Below, in pieces: positions 42,927-55,818 of a stretch of DNA of 64,000 nucleotides. This DNA comes from Brachionus rotundiformis (Eukaryota; Rotifera; Eurotatoria; Ploima; Brachionidae). How positions within the stretch are numbered: position 1 is the stretch's first letter; each line of letters opens with the position of its first letter. The translations under genes were made by a program, and so were the position numbers. The stretch spans positions 808,527-872,526 of the forward strand of contig JAESIW010000115.1 of the NCBI GenBank assembly GCA_016802295.1, in the 5' to 3' direction. The notes below the pieces were generated by a model, which searched no databases, was not told where the DNA came from, and saw nothing but the letters and a program-made list of their open reading frames with translations.

Positions 42927-45900
42927 TCAGTGTCTTGACGAAGAGCGTCGTTTGTGCTTCTTCTTGGACTTTTTGTGCTTATGCTTTTGCCTTTTTCCAT
43001 TTTCACTGGATTCTTTCTCGCTCTCTCTATCACTGGAACTACTCTCACCACTTTTTTCTCTATGATTCTTTTCCGAATCAGTTTTTTTTCTTTTCTCAGC
43101 TTCCTCAGATGTCACCTGTCTTTCATTTGATTTACCAATAGTGACTACAACGTTTTCGGTTAAACTATTAAGTTTGTCGGCATCTTTTTTTTCTGACTTT
43201 TTCTCTCGACTCGATGCTCTGGTTGTTTTAATATTGCTGTCACCTCTAGCTCCTCTTGGTTTACTATCTCTATTTCTGTCTTTGGAACGGCTTCTTCGCC
43301 TGCTACGACTTCTAGATCGTGAATAAGGCTTGTAGTTACGGTCTCTACTTCTGTTTTTGCTTCTTGACCGAGTTCTACTTCTTCGGTATCGAGAAGATCT
43401 ATATCTACCCCTTGATCTTGAACGAGAGTATCTAGAACGCGATCTGGATCTTGACCGCTTCAGAGACCCTTTGATCTTCATCTCGGCCTCTTTTCTCAAT
43501 TTTTCCTGGTACTCATAGAATTCTTCTTTGCTGGGAATACTGTGGCCATGTGGCTGATTGGGAATCATACCAGGCATCATGGAATTTTGATACATGCCAT
43601 GCGGCATTTGAGGTGGCATCATGCCTGGAGGCATGTATGCACCATTCGGAGGAATCATCGGTCCTCCCATTGGGCCTGCCATCGGACCCATTGGAACTCC
43701 CATATGAACACCCATCGGATCAAATGGTGGTTGAAAATGTGGTCTGTACATTGGATTAAAGTTGTTGTGCATCATCGGCCGTGGCGGGTGGTTGGGAAAA
43801 TTGTTTGTTAATGAAACATTATTTGGACGGAAATTTGAGTTGAAGTTTGGTCTCGGTCTAGGCTGAAATTGGGGTGGTGGCACTATATTTGGCTTGTTTG
43901 GAATAGATGGTATTTGTCCAGGAGAAAGTGTTGGCTTGATTTCATCATTTTTGGGACTGTTTGTCATGACTGCATTAACTGTTTGAGCTAGTTCAGCAGA
44001 AGCTTTTTCTGAACTTGTCACATTGCTGTCTTGCACAGGAGATTTGGGTCCATTGGGAGAAACCTTGAATTCTTTTTTGTTTACTTCGTCAAATATTAGA
44101 TCCAAAAATGGATCTCTTGATTCGTTTGATTTTGAATTTTTTAGATATTCTTGGACTTTTTTGCGTGTCTCATGGAACGGTGTTATTGAAACCAAAGAGC
44201 CTATTTCTTGATCACATTTTTCATGCGGACATTCTATAGGTTCTTCGTTCTCAATTTTTCGCTTAATGCATTCATCACAGCAAACAAAATGTCCACAACA
44301 TGGCACAAGAACGGCATCTTTGAGTAAATGACCTCCAAATGGACACTGTAGCTCTTTTGGTATTTTTTCACCAACTTCTTGGGGAACATTTTTCTCTATT
44401 TTTTTACTATCATCATCTTCATCATCGAATAAAATTTTATCTTTTTTGATAACTTTGGCAGCTTTTTGATCAATTTCAGTGACTACATAGCCCTCAGGAC
44501 CAAGCATGGCAAATTTTTCATTTGGCTGTGCTGGACGTAAATTTGTTCTTGGTATGCCGCTTGGATATTTTGGTCTGTCTTCAAGTTTTGGCAAAGTACC
44601 AGCCTCGGGACAAAATTGCTTCAAATGACCAGGTTTTCGGCATATTACGCAAAGATATCCAGGCGGAATAGGTCTTTCTGCAGGATTAATCGCCACTTGA
44701 TTCGAGCCTGTATACCTGTTAGTAATACCAAGAAATTTTTTTGCCAAATTTGTATCAGTGTTAAGTTTGGTCATTGAATTCATCATAAATGAGTTAAACT
44801 TGGCTTTTTCATCCGAACGACTGTCATTTTCAATTTCATTTGTCTTGACTGGTTCTTCTACATAAACAACAGGTTTCGAAGGTATATTCAATGGTGCTAA
44901 AGAATCCTGGACAACCGGCTTGGGTGCTGGTTGAGTCTGTTGGGTTTTAACCGGAGCTGGTGTCGATATTTGATTTAAATTTGGTACGGGCACGTTTTGA
45001 ACTGGTTGGGTAATGGTAACTTGTGCTGGAGCTGAGGTTGCAGGTACAACAGGAGTCGTGGTTGGCACCGGCACAGATGCAGATGAAGGTGGACTCACTT
45101 TCGGTGGCCTTAAAATATTCAATTTAGTCTTTATTTTTCTTATCTTTTTTATATTTAAAATAATTAATCAATTCTAGCTATGAAGGTACAATTTGTGTAA
45201 TTAAACAATTGTTTTATTCTTAATAAATAATAAAAATGGGTTAAAACTTTTTTATTAAAATAATTTTAAAAAAAGCTGAATAACAAATTAAAACAAAGGC
45301 CATCTTGAAAAAAAATAAGAAATGATGATAATCTTTAGTATTTTTTTTATATTCGATATATTATATTGTTCTGTAATAAAAAAAATATATTTTAAAATAA
45401 GTTTATTATCAATTTAAGTTAGAACACTACATGGAACTAATTTTTACTAATTTTAAAACGGTATTGATAAAAATGTCATTTAAAATTGACAAAAAAAAGC
45501 CATTTTTGTATTAACATTTAGCTGGTTTAAATATAATCTATCTAGATTGGTTTTTATTTAATTTAAATAATTAAAAAAAATTAAGGGAATTATAAATTAA
45601 ATGTGAAAACAAATTTAGCAGGCACTTACTGTGGTCGTAAAGGAGCACCAGCATTTTTCAAGTTTCTTTTGACATTAACATGAGAATTTTTGAGAATTGT
45701 CTCATTATCATTTTGATAAACTTAAATAAAATTTTTATAAATTAAAATTTAAATTAAATATTTTAATCATATTATTTTTACCTTGGTTGGTCTCGGCATT
45801 GGTTATTTCAAGATCGAAATTTAACTTTGAAAACTTAAGCTTGTCAGCTATAAGTTTTTTAAGTTGCCCAAGACTTATGCTTGTACCATCAAAGGCAACT

Positions 45901-45947
45901 TTGTCATAATTCAACTTATAAGGTGTTTTAAAATGAATATAAGACAT
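42927..45947 (-). CDS. RBBP6: RBBP6-type E3 ubiquitin ligase (DWNN, zinc knuckle, RING, SR tail)
   Basis: Nuclear E3 ligase and mRNA 3'-end processing factor (the cleavage/polyadenylation complex; Mpe1 in yeast). Exons are 45947-45782, 45720-45630 and 45108-42927, giving 812 aa. Residues 1-75 form the DWNN ubiquitin-like domain (KLNYDKVAFDGTSISLGQLKK). A proline/threonine/valine-rich linker follows. Next come a CCHC zinc knuckle (CVICRKPGHLKQFC) and the family block GIPRTNLRP. A RING/U-box follows (LQCPFGGHLLKDAVLVPCCG...CDECI). After these come proline/methionine-rich repeats, an arginine-serine tract (SRSRSRSRYSRSRSR type) and a lysine-rich end (KHKHKKSKKKHKRR). The domain order matches animal RBBP6, although the protein is shorter than human (1792 aa), without the long Rb/p53-binding C-terminus. 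The intron before the last exon is about 520 bases. Confidence 0.93.
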
Positions 45948-47489
45948 TAGAGATACAGAGATTAACAGCGGACTTTTACAAAAGGAAATAAATCAATAAC
46001 TGAATATTATCTGTATGTTTAAGTTTTTTATTATATGTCTCATTTAATTTGGCATATAATAGACGAGATTAGAAAAGAGCCTGGTTTTTTGGTATGCCAA
46101 AATACCTAGTAAACACACACCAATTTTAAAAATTTATGTGTTCAAAAAAAAATAAAATACAATCACAAAATTAAATTAAATTAATTTAAAATCAAAATTG
46201 TCAGTCTTCTTCACAATTGATTGATTTCAGCGGGATCTTATTCACTTAGTAAGTTACTTTGTTGAGCTTGTATTGAGGTTGTTGATGTTGATGCTATTTG
46301 GCTTTCTATTGTCTAATAGTGAAAATTTTCGTATTTTAAATCTAAATCAGTGGCGTTGATTTATCTTTAAATATATATAATATATTTTCAAATCTAAACA
46401 AAATGAAGTTTTTTTAAAAAGATGCATATTTTTTTATTGTTTAGATTGAATTCCAGAAATAATTTTGATGGAGCGCAATTTATTGTCTTGACAATCGAAA
46501 ATATTTATCTTAAATTTATTTTGTCTTGATAAAAATTTAGCAATAAAACAAGTCAAAAATTTGTCTTAAAGAAATATCTTATTCTTTATCCTTTTTAAAA
46601 ATTTAAGATTTTTTTTTAATAATGAGCAAAAGTTTATAAAAGCCATTTATTTAAACTCCTCAAAAAATTAATTTATTCTGTGTTTTATTAAGGTTGGTGA
46701 AATGAGGTACAAGAGAACAGAACAATTTTTAGAAAATCTAACAAAATTTATCAAAAAGTTAAAAACTGGTTCTGTTAATGCAACATGGTGCAACATAAAT
46801 GACTCAAATGGCAATATTTTATTTAGTTAATGCTAAATTACTAAGCTTTTCAAAAATGTGGTAAAAAATGCAACTAGTTTGGTACCATTTTGCATTTACA
46901 AGACTAGTTTTCATCTCTTTGGTCAAAAAGTTGTAAAATTTTTTTTAGCTTGTTGTTTTACTTTGCCATTAAAAATTCCTAGATAAAAAATGAACAAATT
47001 TAAAAAAAAAATACGAGAGCTAAAAAGCTTTATTTACATTGATCATTAATAAATCATAAATTAACCAGTTTTAAAGCTAATTAAAAAAAAATAATTTTCA
47101 AAAATGAGGTTTAAATTATTTATTTTCTATTTGAATAATTAAATTTAAATGAATCGAACTTTACTTCGGCTCATAATAATAACTCAAAATAAATATAAAT
47201 TTTAGTCTTTTGTCAAAAATTTTATTTCAATCGTTTTATCATTTGAAAAGAAAAACTTTTTAATAAATAGGTATTTTTAATTTTTTTTTTTAATTTAACC
47301 AATCCTTCTAAAATCTCAGTTTAAGTGACTTGAATATTATTTTTTAAAGTTGCCAAAAAATTATGTAATATTGATAATACAATTAAAAATTATAAATCAG
47401 GCTCTCGTAGAGTCGAATTTTATTTTCTTAAAAAAAATTAGAAATAATCGTACAAGAAAGCATTAACTTAAAAAATTTAGTTCAGGTGC
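45948..47489. other. Intergenic between RBBP6 and SAR1
   Basis: A+T-rich; apart from the MITE at 46753-46933, no gene or RNA was recognised. Confidence 0.4.
46753..46933. mobile_element. MITE-like inverted repeat, ATGCAACATGG family
   Basis: Left arm AAAAAGTTAAAAACTGGT...AATGCAACATGGT; right arm is its imperfect complement (ACCATTTTGCATTTACAAG...AACTTTTT direction). Related to 1690-1910. Confidence 0.5.
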
Positions 47490-48175
47490 TCAAAGATATT
47501 GTGATAGCCATCTAAATGCTTCGCCATAGCCCTCCCGTTTAAGAACGGAGCACATGAACAATTCCATAGGTCTTCCACTCAATTCGGTCCTAGGCACAGT
47601 GCCTTTACCAGTGGTCAAGCCGTTTAGATTGAATATTTGCCGTATTTCTTGCTCTCCCATAGCCCCAGCCTTGTCTATTTTATTGCCAAGTATCAATACT
47701 GGGCAGTTCATCACTTGCTCGTCCAAAAGCAATGAATCTAACTCGCCTTTTGACTCGGGCAATCGTTGACGGTCCCAAACATCTATTAGAAAAACAATGG
47801 CGTCCACTGCCGGAAAGTATTCTTTCCACACTCTTCTTGCTATGAAAATTTGTGTTTATTTTACTTTAAAATAAGTTAAAATGTTGTCAAACCTTGCTGA
47901 TGTCCACCAAGATCGAAGGTTGTGAATTTTATATTTCCCAAGGTTAGTTCTTCGGATGTCGGATGGAGTGTAGGTAATGGTTGAGCTAGCCGATCGTCTT
48001 TCAGCATGTGTAACAATGTTGTTTTACCTTAGATAAAGTTTTTTAAAAAATGTCAATTATTTCTAACTTTTTATCTCTTACCTGCATTGTCTAGTCCAAG
48101 AAAAACAAGTTTACCACTTTTTTTATACAGACCTAAATAATTTAATATGCCGGTCAGCCAGTCCCAGATAAACAT
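47490..48175 (-). CDS. SAR1: Small COPII coat GTPase SAR1
   Basis: Arf-family GTPase that starts COPII vesicle formation at ER exit sites. Exons are 48175-48082, 48027-47893 and 47839-47490, giving 192 aa (human 198). MFIWDWLTGILNYLGLYKK is the SAR1 amphipathic N-terminal helix, in place of the Arf myristoylation site. The P-loop GLDNAGKTTL is split by intron 1. Switch I contains PTLHPTSEEL, switch II DLGGHQQARRVWKEY, and the guanine-specificity motif is NKIDKAG. The end, SVLKREGYGEAFRWLSQYL, is typical. The region after switch II reads DVWDRQRLPES where most SAR1 proteins have DCADHERLxES, a small divergence. All functional residues are present. Confidence 0.95.
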
Positions 48176-51100
48176 GCTCGGATTGCTATTTACTCACGAT
48201 TCGGTATACTAAATCTATAAGAATAAATAAAAAATATAACAATAGATAATTATTAATTTGGTTTAATACCGAATGAATGGTTGTACTCTTTTTATTTAAA
48301 ATCTTAGGTAAAAAATAGAGCTTTAGCTAATAAATTAGACTTTCTATTTTAAATATTTTATTTAATAGATATTTATGTACAAAATTATAATAAGAATTTT
48401 CTAATAAAAATATGATGATGTAGATCGTGACGATGTTTGAATAGGAGAAAAAAATCATAATTAAATGGTTATGTGTAACTTTTGATCGGGTATATTCATC
48501 TAATAAATTAAGGCAAATATTATAAATTATTTTTGCAGTAAATTATGGTAATTATATGAATTATATGAAAAATTTTTATTTATTGGCTTGTAATTTGTCT
48601 TTTTTTGGTTAAATAATTGTCTAAATTCTAGCAAGTTCCAAAGAAAAATATGATTTTAATTATCTATTCTAAATTCGTTACTGAATCTAATATTAAATGT
48701 GCGTCTGAAAAGATTATCTTTTTTACTTAACTTTTATCTATTCAATTTTTTTTCATCGATTTTCCTAAAATTATTGATCACTAAATTTAGGACTATAAGA
48801 ATCATAAATAAAAAAATGTTTTAATATTTATAATCGTACGCGATTATTAATATTTTTTATAATCCTTTAATTTTTTGTTAACTTTCGCTTAATCACCAAA
48901 AACTTTATTTTCTTTTTAAAAAATTTGAATTGAGCTGAAAAGAAGGACTAGGTTCTGTTCCGAACTGGATCGATCCATACCAAATTTTAGATAAATAAAT
49001 AAAATTCTAAGTATCAACAAGATTAAAATAAATTTAAAAAGATCAAAAATGTTAAATTTATTAATGAAAATATTTTTTTTTTATTTAAGTATTCATTAAG
49101 TGTCTATGATTTTATTAAATTATGTCAGAAAAATGAACATTTAATGCATGATTTGGTAAAAAGGAAAATTCAGTGATGGTTTGGTTTCGAATTTTATTGC
49201 ATATTTTAATTTAATTTAATAAAATATAAAATATTATTAGATTTTTGAATTATGTGAATGAGAAATTTCAATATTTAAATTAAAAAATATCTGTATCTTT
49301 TTAGTTTGTTTATCTTTTCAGTCAAATTTTACATCTTGAATATTAGACATATTGTACTGTAGATGACAATAGCAAAAACCAGTATGTGCAATAACAGTCA
49401 ATCTTTAACAATGAAGTTAAAAAAAAAAAATTTCTCAGAGATAAATAATAATAATAATAAGCTACTGCAAGCAGGCTTGCGGAGATGACTTACTAAGGAA
49501 GCCGTCTATGGTAGCTGCTTTACGGTGAAATTAGGTTGGCGTGTGGCTGTCTTTGTCACTTGCAGTGGAGATGTCATTTAGAAATAAAGGCCTAGAAACA
49601 TAGGGACTACAGGACTCTATGTGTGCTAGAATATTTTCATTCCAAATCTTAATAAATTTTATTATATCATAAAAGTCAGGGATTTATCAAGAATCAGTAT
49701 AAATAAGAGTAAAGTATATCATACTTGTAAACTAGTTCCATTCAAATATTTGACATGAAGTGCATTTATGTTTGTATATGGACAATTATTTGCCAATAAA
49801 GGAATCACCATATTTTACTCTTTATTTAATTTCTATAACTAAATGACATAAACTTTATTACCTGTATTTATTAATTGTTTCAAGTATTTTTTTTTTTTAT
49901 AAAATGAAGTATTAAATATTAATTTGATAGATTTTTATTGTATCATTGTCAAGAGAAGAAAGATTAATATTATTACATTAATGATAATTATTTATGCGAT
50001 AATATTAATTAATTTTTATTATATATATTATTTTATTAATACTGGAAAATCTATTTGGCATTGGCTTTACCAAAGACCAACCATTTCATATATTTCAATA
50101 TCTAATCTTTATCATAAAAAGACTCTTAACTGTTACACTATTCGCTAAATAATGCCTTATGATAATAAAATAAAGTTGGTTTAAAAAGCAGACTAATCAG
50201 TATTTAAAAATTAAAAATGTTATTGACTTTAATAGCTCCTTGAGAAGATTTTTATTTTTGTTTACCAAAGAAAAGATTCTTTGGTAATTTACTATGCAAA
50301 CTCATTATATCAGCACTTATCAGCTAACAAAAATAACTAGATGCTAAAATCCAAATATTTGTTAATTTTTTTTTAATAAATCAATAAAAATCTAACTATT
50401 TTCATCCTTTTTTTTTTTAAAAATGAAATATTTAATACAATTGAGTTTTTGTTTGAGAGTGAAAATTAGTCAATTTGAATCTAATTTCAATTCAAATAAA
50501 ATTAAATTTATGTTAATTGATATTCAATTAAAATGGCATGTAATAAAAAGAAAATTACAATGTAATAGTAATAATCATACCATATAAAATAAAATTTGTA
50601 AAAGGAACAATTTTTATCTAAAATAAAATATGTCATTTTAGATTCATTTTTTAATATATTGTTATCAAAAATTATCTGTTTTTAATAAATTTTAAATTCA
50701 AATTATTGGTTTATTATTTCATATTTTTTAACTCTAAATTACATTAGAAATTAAAAGAAATTCAAAAAAATTGTTAATATTTGTTAAATGTTGAATAAAA
50801 AATACTTCTATAAACTTAACAAAATTCATATTATCAGAACAAATTTGGTTAATTTGATGACTTGTCCCACACATTTTTGCTGAGCTAAAACTCTTCAAAT
50901 AATCAATCATTTGAAGTCTTATAGCAGCAAAAAATTAGAACTTTCTAATTGAATTTTTGTAATTAAATTAAAGATCTTTAGAAAAAAAACAAATTATATT
51001 CAAATTAAAATATATTCGGGCAATAGGCAGACAAATACCTGAAAATATTTATAAAAACAAAAATATTTTAATTTAAATGTCAGATATGGAAAATAAAAAT

Positions 51101-51380
51101 ACAAATTGACCTTAAGAACAAACTGCTCATGGCTTTTTTTAAAATTCAATTTTAATATTTTAAACAAACCTTTTAAACATAAAACGCACTATTAATATTT
51201 CTTTAAATTGACTAAAACCTACTACTTGGTCAGTATTTATTTAAGCAATTAAGCAAACTGTTTTCGACAGGTCAGTTTTTTATATACAAAGACAAAAAGA
51301 AATTTGATAGAATTGATCTAAATAAATAGGAACTAGTGTAAAGAATTTTTTTGTTAATGAAAAATATTTAAAATCGAGAA
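48176..51380. other. Long gene-poor region
   Basis: About 3.2 kb of A+T-rich DNA. It contains a LINE 3'-tail-like fragment (separate entry). It also has an open frame at 49924-50148 (hydrophobic start, then GKSIWHWLYQRP) for which I found neither family nor splice partners. Confidence 0.35.
49447..49640 (-). repeat. LINE 3'-end-like fragment with (ATT)n tail
   Basis: A run of ATA/AAT units is followed by GCTACTGCAAGCAGGCTTGC and GGAGATGACTTACTAAG. The inverted counterpart near 21245-21290 has the same order of tail and CTTGCGGAGATGAC block. G+C is clearly higher than the flanks. Confidence 0.4.
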
Positions 51381-51922
51381 ATGGATTCGAAAAAAATTCT
51401 ACCAAATTGTGAGATTGCAAAATAGCTTATAAATTAATTGATAATTTATTTTTATTTTAAGATTCATTTGAAGAAACAGATAAAATAGCCACTTTTGTGT
51501 TGGTAATAGATGATTTAAAAGTAAAGCGAAAGATAAGCAAAAAATTTCAAAACTTTCCTTCGAATGCCATTTTGATAAACAAAAATCTTGATAAACAATC
51601 AATGGACTTTTCAATACAAATCCTTAATTCACCACGAATATATCAATTTGATATTAAACGACTTCCTACCAAGATTGTTTTAGAAAAATCAAAAATAAAA
51701 GTAATTTTTTGTTTTAAAAAATTTTATTTAAAAAACTAAAAAATGGCTACAATTAAAAAAATATACTATTCTCAATAATAAAGTAATTAATTGATATTTT
51801 AATTCAAGTTTTTCAATGGAAAAATTGAAATACAATTGCATAAAGCGGAAAAAGAATCATGGAAGCCATTTATGGAATATGACTTTGAAACAATTAATTT
51901 GGTTCAAAATATTAAAATATAA
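51381..51922 (+). CDS. Small CS (p23/Hsp20-like) domain protein
   Basis: Exons 51381-51408, 51462-51700 and 51809-51922 join in phase to give 126 aa. The layout fits a CS domain: a short N-terminus with YSFEETDKIATFVLVID (first strand and the typical aromatic-plus-E pattern), a middle with two beta-rich segments, and the late block FFNGKIEIQLHKAEKESWKPF. That late block matches the CS-domain ending (KLxKAExxxW) of p23, CHORDC1 and DNAAF4-type proteins. It stops shortly afterwards, so no TPR or CHORD domains follow. A co-chaperone or dynein-assembly role is possible but unproven. No other gene is close. Confidence 0.6.
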
Positions 51923-52020
51923 CTTTTTTTGTATAAAATTTGCTTTATTTATTAAAATATGAAATAAAAATAAACAAATCTAAAACTTTTATTTTTTGTT
52001 CATTAAAAATTAAAAAAATT

Positions 52021-52094
52021 TGCCCAGTGGGAGGATCGAACTCACGACCTTCGCGTTATTAGCACGACGCTCTAACCAACTGAGCTAACCGGGC
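52021..52094 (-). tRNA. tRNA-Ile (anticodon AAU)
   Basis: 74-base cloverleaf: acceptor GCCCGGT pairs with ACTGGGC, D arm GCTC/GAGC, anticodon loop CTAATAA, TTCGATC T-loop, discriminator A. Followed by a run of T. Identical to the other five copies. Confidence 0.95.
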
Positions 52095-52530
52095 CTTGTT
52101 GCAAACATAAAAAATTAAATCAACAAATATAATCTTTTTTGTTAGATATAAAATAAAATTAATTCCTTTATTTTTTTAAAACAAATTGAAATTCTAAAAA
52201 ATTATCATTGTCAAATTGAATGCAGAAAAACTTAAAATTTATTTGAATTATATCAAAATTTCGTATTTATTTTTAATAAAATAATTTGTAAATACATCGA
52301 TCAAGGCCCGGTTAGCTCAGTTGGTTAGAGCGTCGTGCTAATAACGCGAAGGTCGTGAGTTCGATCCTCCCACTGGGCAAATTTTTTAGGGATTAATATT
52401 AAATTATCTTGTATTTTCTTCTTATTCATATCTTTTTTTCTATTCTCCAGATTCTATCAAATAGCAAATCTTCTTTTTACTAAAAATATACTTTTAAAAT
52501 AAATAAATCTAATTGCAATTAAAGAAAGAT
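52095..52530. repeat. Segmental duplication unit containing divergent tRNA-Ile genes, copy 1
   Basis: With its flanking tRNA (52021) it matches 57138-58560 almost base for base, including the spacer TTGTTGCAAACATAAAAAAT and the flank after the second tRNA. Copy 2 contains a retrotransposon between the two tRNAs; this copy is the uninterrupted state. Confidence 0.85.
52306..52379 (+). tRNA. tRNA-Ile (anticodon AAU)
   Basis: Same 74-base sequence as the other copies, on the plus strand; six T residues follow as a pol III terminator. Divergent partner of the tRNA at 52021. Confidence 0.95.
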
Positions 52531-52614
52531 TTTTTTAAAATAATTAAGATTTTTTATTAAAATATCAATTAAAATTTTCAAAAAATTTAATCATATTTGA
52601 TCGCAATTTTATAC

Positions 52615-53250
52615 ACTCTGCTGCAAAAGTTTAGAATTTTTTTTATTTTTATAACTCAAAGATCGTTTTTACGCTTATAAATGCCCGTAAAATAAAAAAG
52701 GCCGCTTTTGTTTTAAATTTTTATCTGTTATCAATCTAAAAACATGAGACGAAAGCGGAAAAAAAATCCCAAGAGAAATTCAAAAAGATAAAATAGATAC
52801 AATTTATTAAAAAGAAAAGCAGTTCAAAAAAATTTAGAAATTTTAACAATATAATATTTGAAAAGACGGCCTTTGAGTTATAACGAGCCAAAACTTCTTT
52901 AGGTATAGATTCAATAAATTTTTGTACGTACTCAGTCGGAATCTTTAAACACTCTTGAATGCTAAATAGAGGTTACTTTAGTAATTACTACTTTGGCATC
53001 CATGTATGACCATAAGTTCTTAATTGGATTGAGATCTGATTAATGGGCTCGTCATGGCAGATCCTAAATCAATGTTCTGTTCTTTGAACTAGTGGCTTAC
53101 TGAGTGAGCGGTATTGTTGAAAAACCCATTCGGGTCATTTGGCTCAAATATAAGTTGAAAAGATGGTAAAAGATTGTTTTCCAAGGTGTTAATTAATTCG
53201 CCCGTATCATACTTTGTAACAAATGCATCTCCAAATATTCTCAAAAAAAA
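52615..53250 (-). pseudogene. Tc1/mariner-type transposase remnant
   Basis: Minus-strand pieces read KYDTGELINTLENNLLPSF and, in another frame, SDLNPIKNLWSYMDAKV (the DxxPIxxLW block around the last catalytic residue). Broken by stops and frameshifts. A CTGCAAAAGTTTAGA end-like motif lies near 52620. Confidence 0.6.
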
Positions 53251-53365
53251 AATTTTAGATAAATAGAATAATTAATTTTAAAACTGTATTATCTTCATAG
53301 TACTAATAAGTATCAAAAAGAAAAAATTATTTGTTAAAATAATTAATAAATCGATTTCTAACAAG

Positions 53366-53439
53366 GCCCGGTTAGCTCAGTTGGTTAGAGCGTCGTGCTA
53401 ATAACGCGAAGGTCGTGAGTTCGATCCTCCCACTGGGCA
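53366..53439 (+). tRNA. tRNA-Ile (anticodon AAU)
   Basis: Identical 74-base tRNA. Its 5' flank (AATAAATCGATTT) matches, inverted, the flank of the copy at 55745. Confidence 0.95.
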
Positions 53440-53747
53440 AATTTTTTAACTATTAAATTACTTTTTTTAAAAAAAGCATAACAATTTTTTAATAATATTC
53501 TTTATATTTATAAGAAATATCAGAATTATTTGTCAAATTAGCTGATACCTTAAACATTTAGAAAAATATCATTAGGTTCTAAAATTTTCATTCAAAAAAT
53601 TAATTTATTTTAATTTTTTTAAGTATTTGAAGCAACAATCATACAAGAAAAAAAATTTATTTGATATTAAATTTATCATTTATCTTAAATTAATTGTATT
53701 TCATATCTATACAAATTAAAAGCTGATTTTATTTTTCCAATCAACCC
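53440..53747. other. Spacer, nothing recognised
   Basis: 308 bases of A+T-rich sequence between a tRNA gene and the 3' end of the PP2C gene. Confidence 0.4.
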
Positions 53748-54846
53748 TTAGACTCTTTTACCAAAGACATTTGAGCTGCTTTTTTTGATAGTATTGTTAT
53801 TTAGATCTGATTTTGAAGAATCTTTTCTAAATGTTTTGCTTGATATATTTCTTGACTCATTCGATTTTTGACTAAAATAAATCACGATAGCACTCATGTT
53901 ATCCTTACTGCCCTTATTAATAAATCACTTTAAAGATTATATTTATATCTTATTTAAAATGTACTCTTTCAAATGATTTCATTATCAAATCTTCAGTTAT
54001 TATTTCGATTGAGTTTCCATAGTTGAGATTTATATTCTGCAATTTTTGATCTACCAAAGATTTTACTGCTTCGTTGTCCATTACGTCCCATATACCATCA
54101 CAGGCAAGCACCAAAAATCTATCACTGAGACTTCGTTTGCTCAAATATATATCTGGTTCACAAGTAACAAACTGTTTATTTTGTTCCAAATTGGGAATAT
54201 TTTTGTAATCAAAATCACCCAAGCCTCTACTTGTCGCCAAACCACCATTCACTCTATTAAGAGCCACTAATCCACCGGCATTTTGGATACGCTGTCTTTC
54301 TTTTAGCTGAGTTGGCTTATGGTCGAACGTGTTTAGCTCTATATGGTTGTCCTTGACTAAAATACCTCTCGAATCACCACAATTTATCAGATAAATGTGA
54401 CTCAAGGTAATTAAGGCCGCCACTACCGTGGTGCCACTTTTGTCTTCATAATTCAGAGTTTTGACTTTTTCGAATAACTTACGATCAAATGTATAAAAAC
54501 CACTTTTAATACAATTAATAACTTCTTCAGGTGAGAGAGAATTTAACCGGAAGGAGGAATTTTTGGTGTCGCTGCGTGACCTAATTGAGCTTTCGATCAT
54601 TTCCTGGTAAATTTGTCCCCATAAATAATCAGCAGATATTTTACTGCAAAAACTGCCACCGTGACCATCGAAAACTGCATAAAATGACCATTCATCATGG
54701 TCCGATTCAGATTTGAACACACAATTGGAATCTTCCATTTCATTTCGCCAGCCCTGCATTTCACAAATACCATACTTTAAATTCTTGTACTCACCATTGG
54801 TAGAATATTTATTGGACTTGATCCTATCATACAAGGCCGAGCTCAT
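53748..54846 (-). CDS. PP2C-family serine/threonine phosphatase
   Basis: Metal-dependent phosphatase. Exons 54846-53965 and 53912-53748 give 348 aa from ATG 54846 (MSSALYDRIKSNK), chosen because it stands where PPM1-type proteins start, before LKYGICEMQGWRNEMED. The frame is open upstream to about 54924 without another ATG. Motifs in order: RNEMED, FDGHGG, SGTTVV, CGDSRG, DHKP, GLATSRGLGDF, CDGIWDV and GSKDNMS, so the metal ligands are all present. The GSKDNMS motif lies after a 52-base intron. The C-terminal tail is serine/lysine-rich (SSKSDLNNNTIKKSSS). Closest by eye to PPM1A/B/G-like enzymes; the exact subfamily is not assigned. Confidence 0.92.
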
Positions 54847-55744
54847 TTCTTTACCGATGTCTGATTTATTTTTTAGTTTTTTATTGTAGGAATTTTTTTT
54901 TGCCAAGCAAGAAACAAGAGCCAACTCGCATAAGAAAAAGTAAATAACATAAAGAGCGGTTGCTTAGCATAAATCAAATTGAGTTTTTTTTTTTTAATTC
55001 TCTTAAACTCTTTTTATTGCCTGCATATTCTTGAGCATATACTTCAAAGGTATTTTATAATTTTTTTTTAATTTCCATTTTTGTAGCATTAAGTCAAAAT
55101 TTAAAGAAGAGTTACTGGAAAATTTTCATTTTATTAAACTAAAATTAATTGTTTCGACAGGAGTAACATTTTGAAATAATAATTATTCATAAATTGGAAA
55201 CAAAATTTTTATTGTTTATAAATTTAAAACTAGTTTAAGTAAATTATAACAAAAAAAAGTTAAAATATCTATTAGTTTTGTATCATTAAGGCAATTGAAA
55301 ATATGATAAGTAAAGTTTGTGAATTAAAGATTCAGATTTTCAAAATTTATTTAAGATAAAGTGTCTAATATTTAAATTTACTTCAAATAATAAATTTGAA
55401 TAAAAGTTTTAAACATTTAATTCATTAATATTCATACACAATAAAAAATTTAAATTTTGAATAAAAAAGAATTTTAAAAACCTGATTAAATATTTAAAAA
55501 TAAAAACATTGAACAACGTAAAAAGTAATAAAATTATAAAAAGATTTTGTAAATTATTAAAATAAAACAGTATAATCAAATTTATTTACTAAATTGACTT
55601 CAAAATTCATTTCTTCAATTGCCTACAGACACGCTTAAAATTATATTTTTTAAATAACAATTGTATTAAGAATTTTAATTTACATATAAATAAAAATTAT
55701 CAGAATTCTTTAACTAAAGTATACAATTTAAGAGTTAAAAAATT
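54847..55744. other. Intergenic, no gene recognised
   Basis: Very A+T-rich; presumably includes the PP2C promoter. No conserved sequence noticed. Confidence 0.4.
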
Positions 55745-55818
55745 TGCCCAGTGGGAGGATCGAACTCACGACCTTCGCGTTATTAGCACGACGCTCTAAC
55801 CAACTGAGCTAACCGGGC
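55745..55818 (-). tRNA. tRNA-Ile (anticodon AAU)
   Basis: Identical 74-base tRNA on the minus strand, followed by a T run in its own direction. Confidence 0.95.

Noticed and set aside
43542..43811. Long plus-strand open frame rich in His and Trp
   Set aside because: It is the antisense of the methionine/proline-rich part of RBBP6; the minus strand carries the conserved domains.
49924..50148. 74-codon frame with a hydrophobic start
   Set aside because: A lone frame in A+T-rich DNA without relatives or neighbouring exons.
53748..54924. Longer PP2C start upstream of 54846
   Set aside because: The open extension lacks an ATG in frame, and the PPM1-type N-terminus aligns with ATG 54846; an extra upstream exon cannot be excluded.
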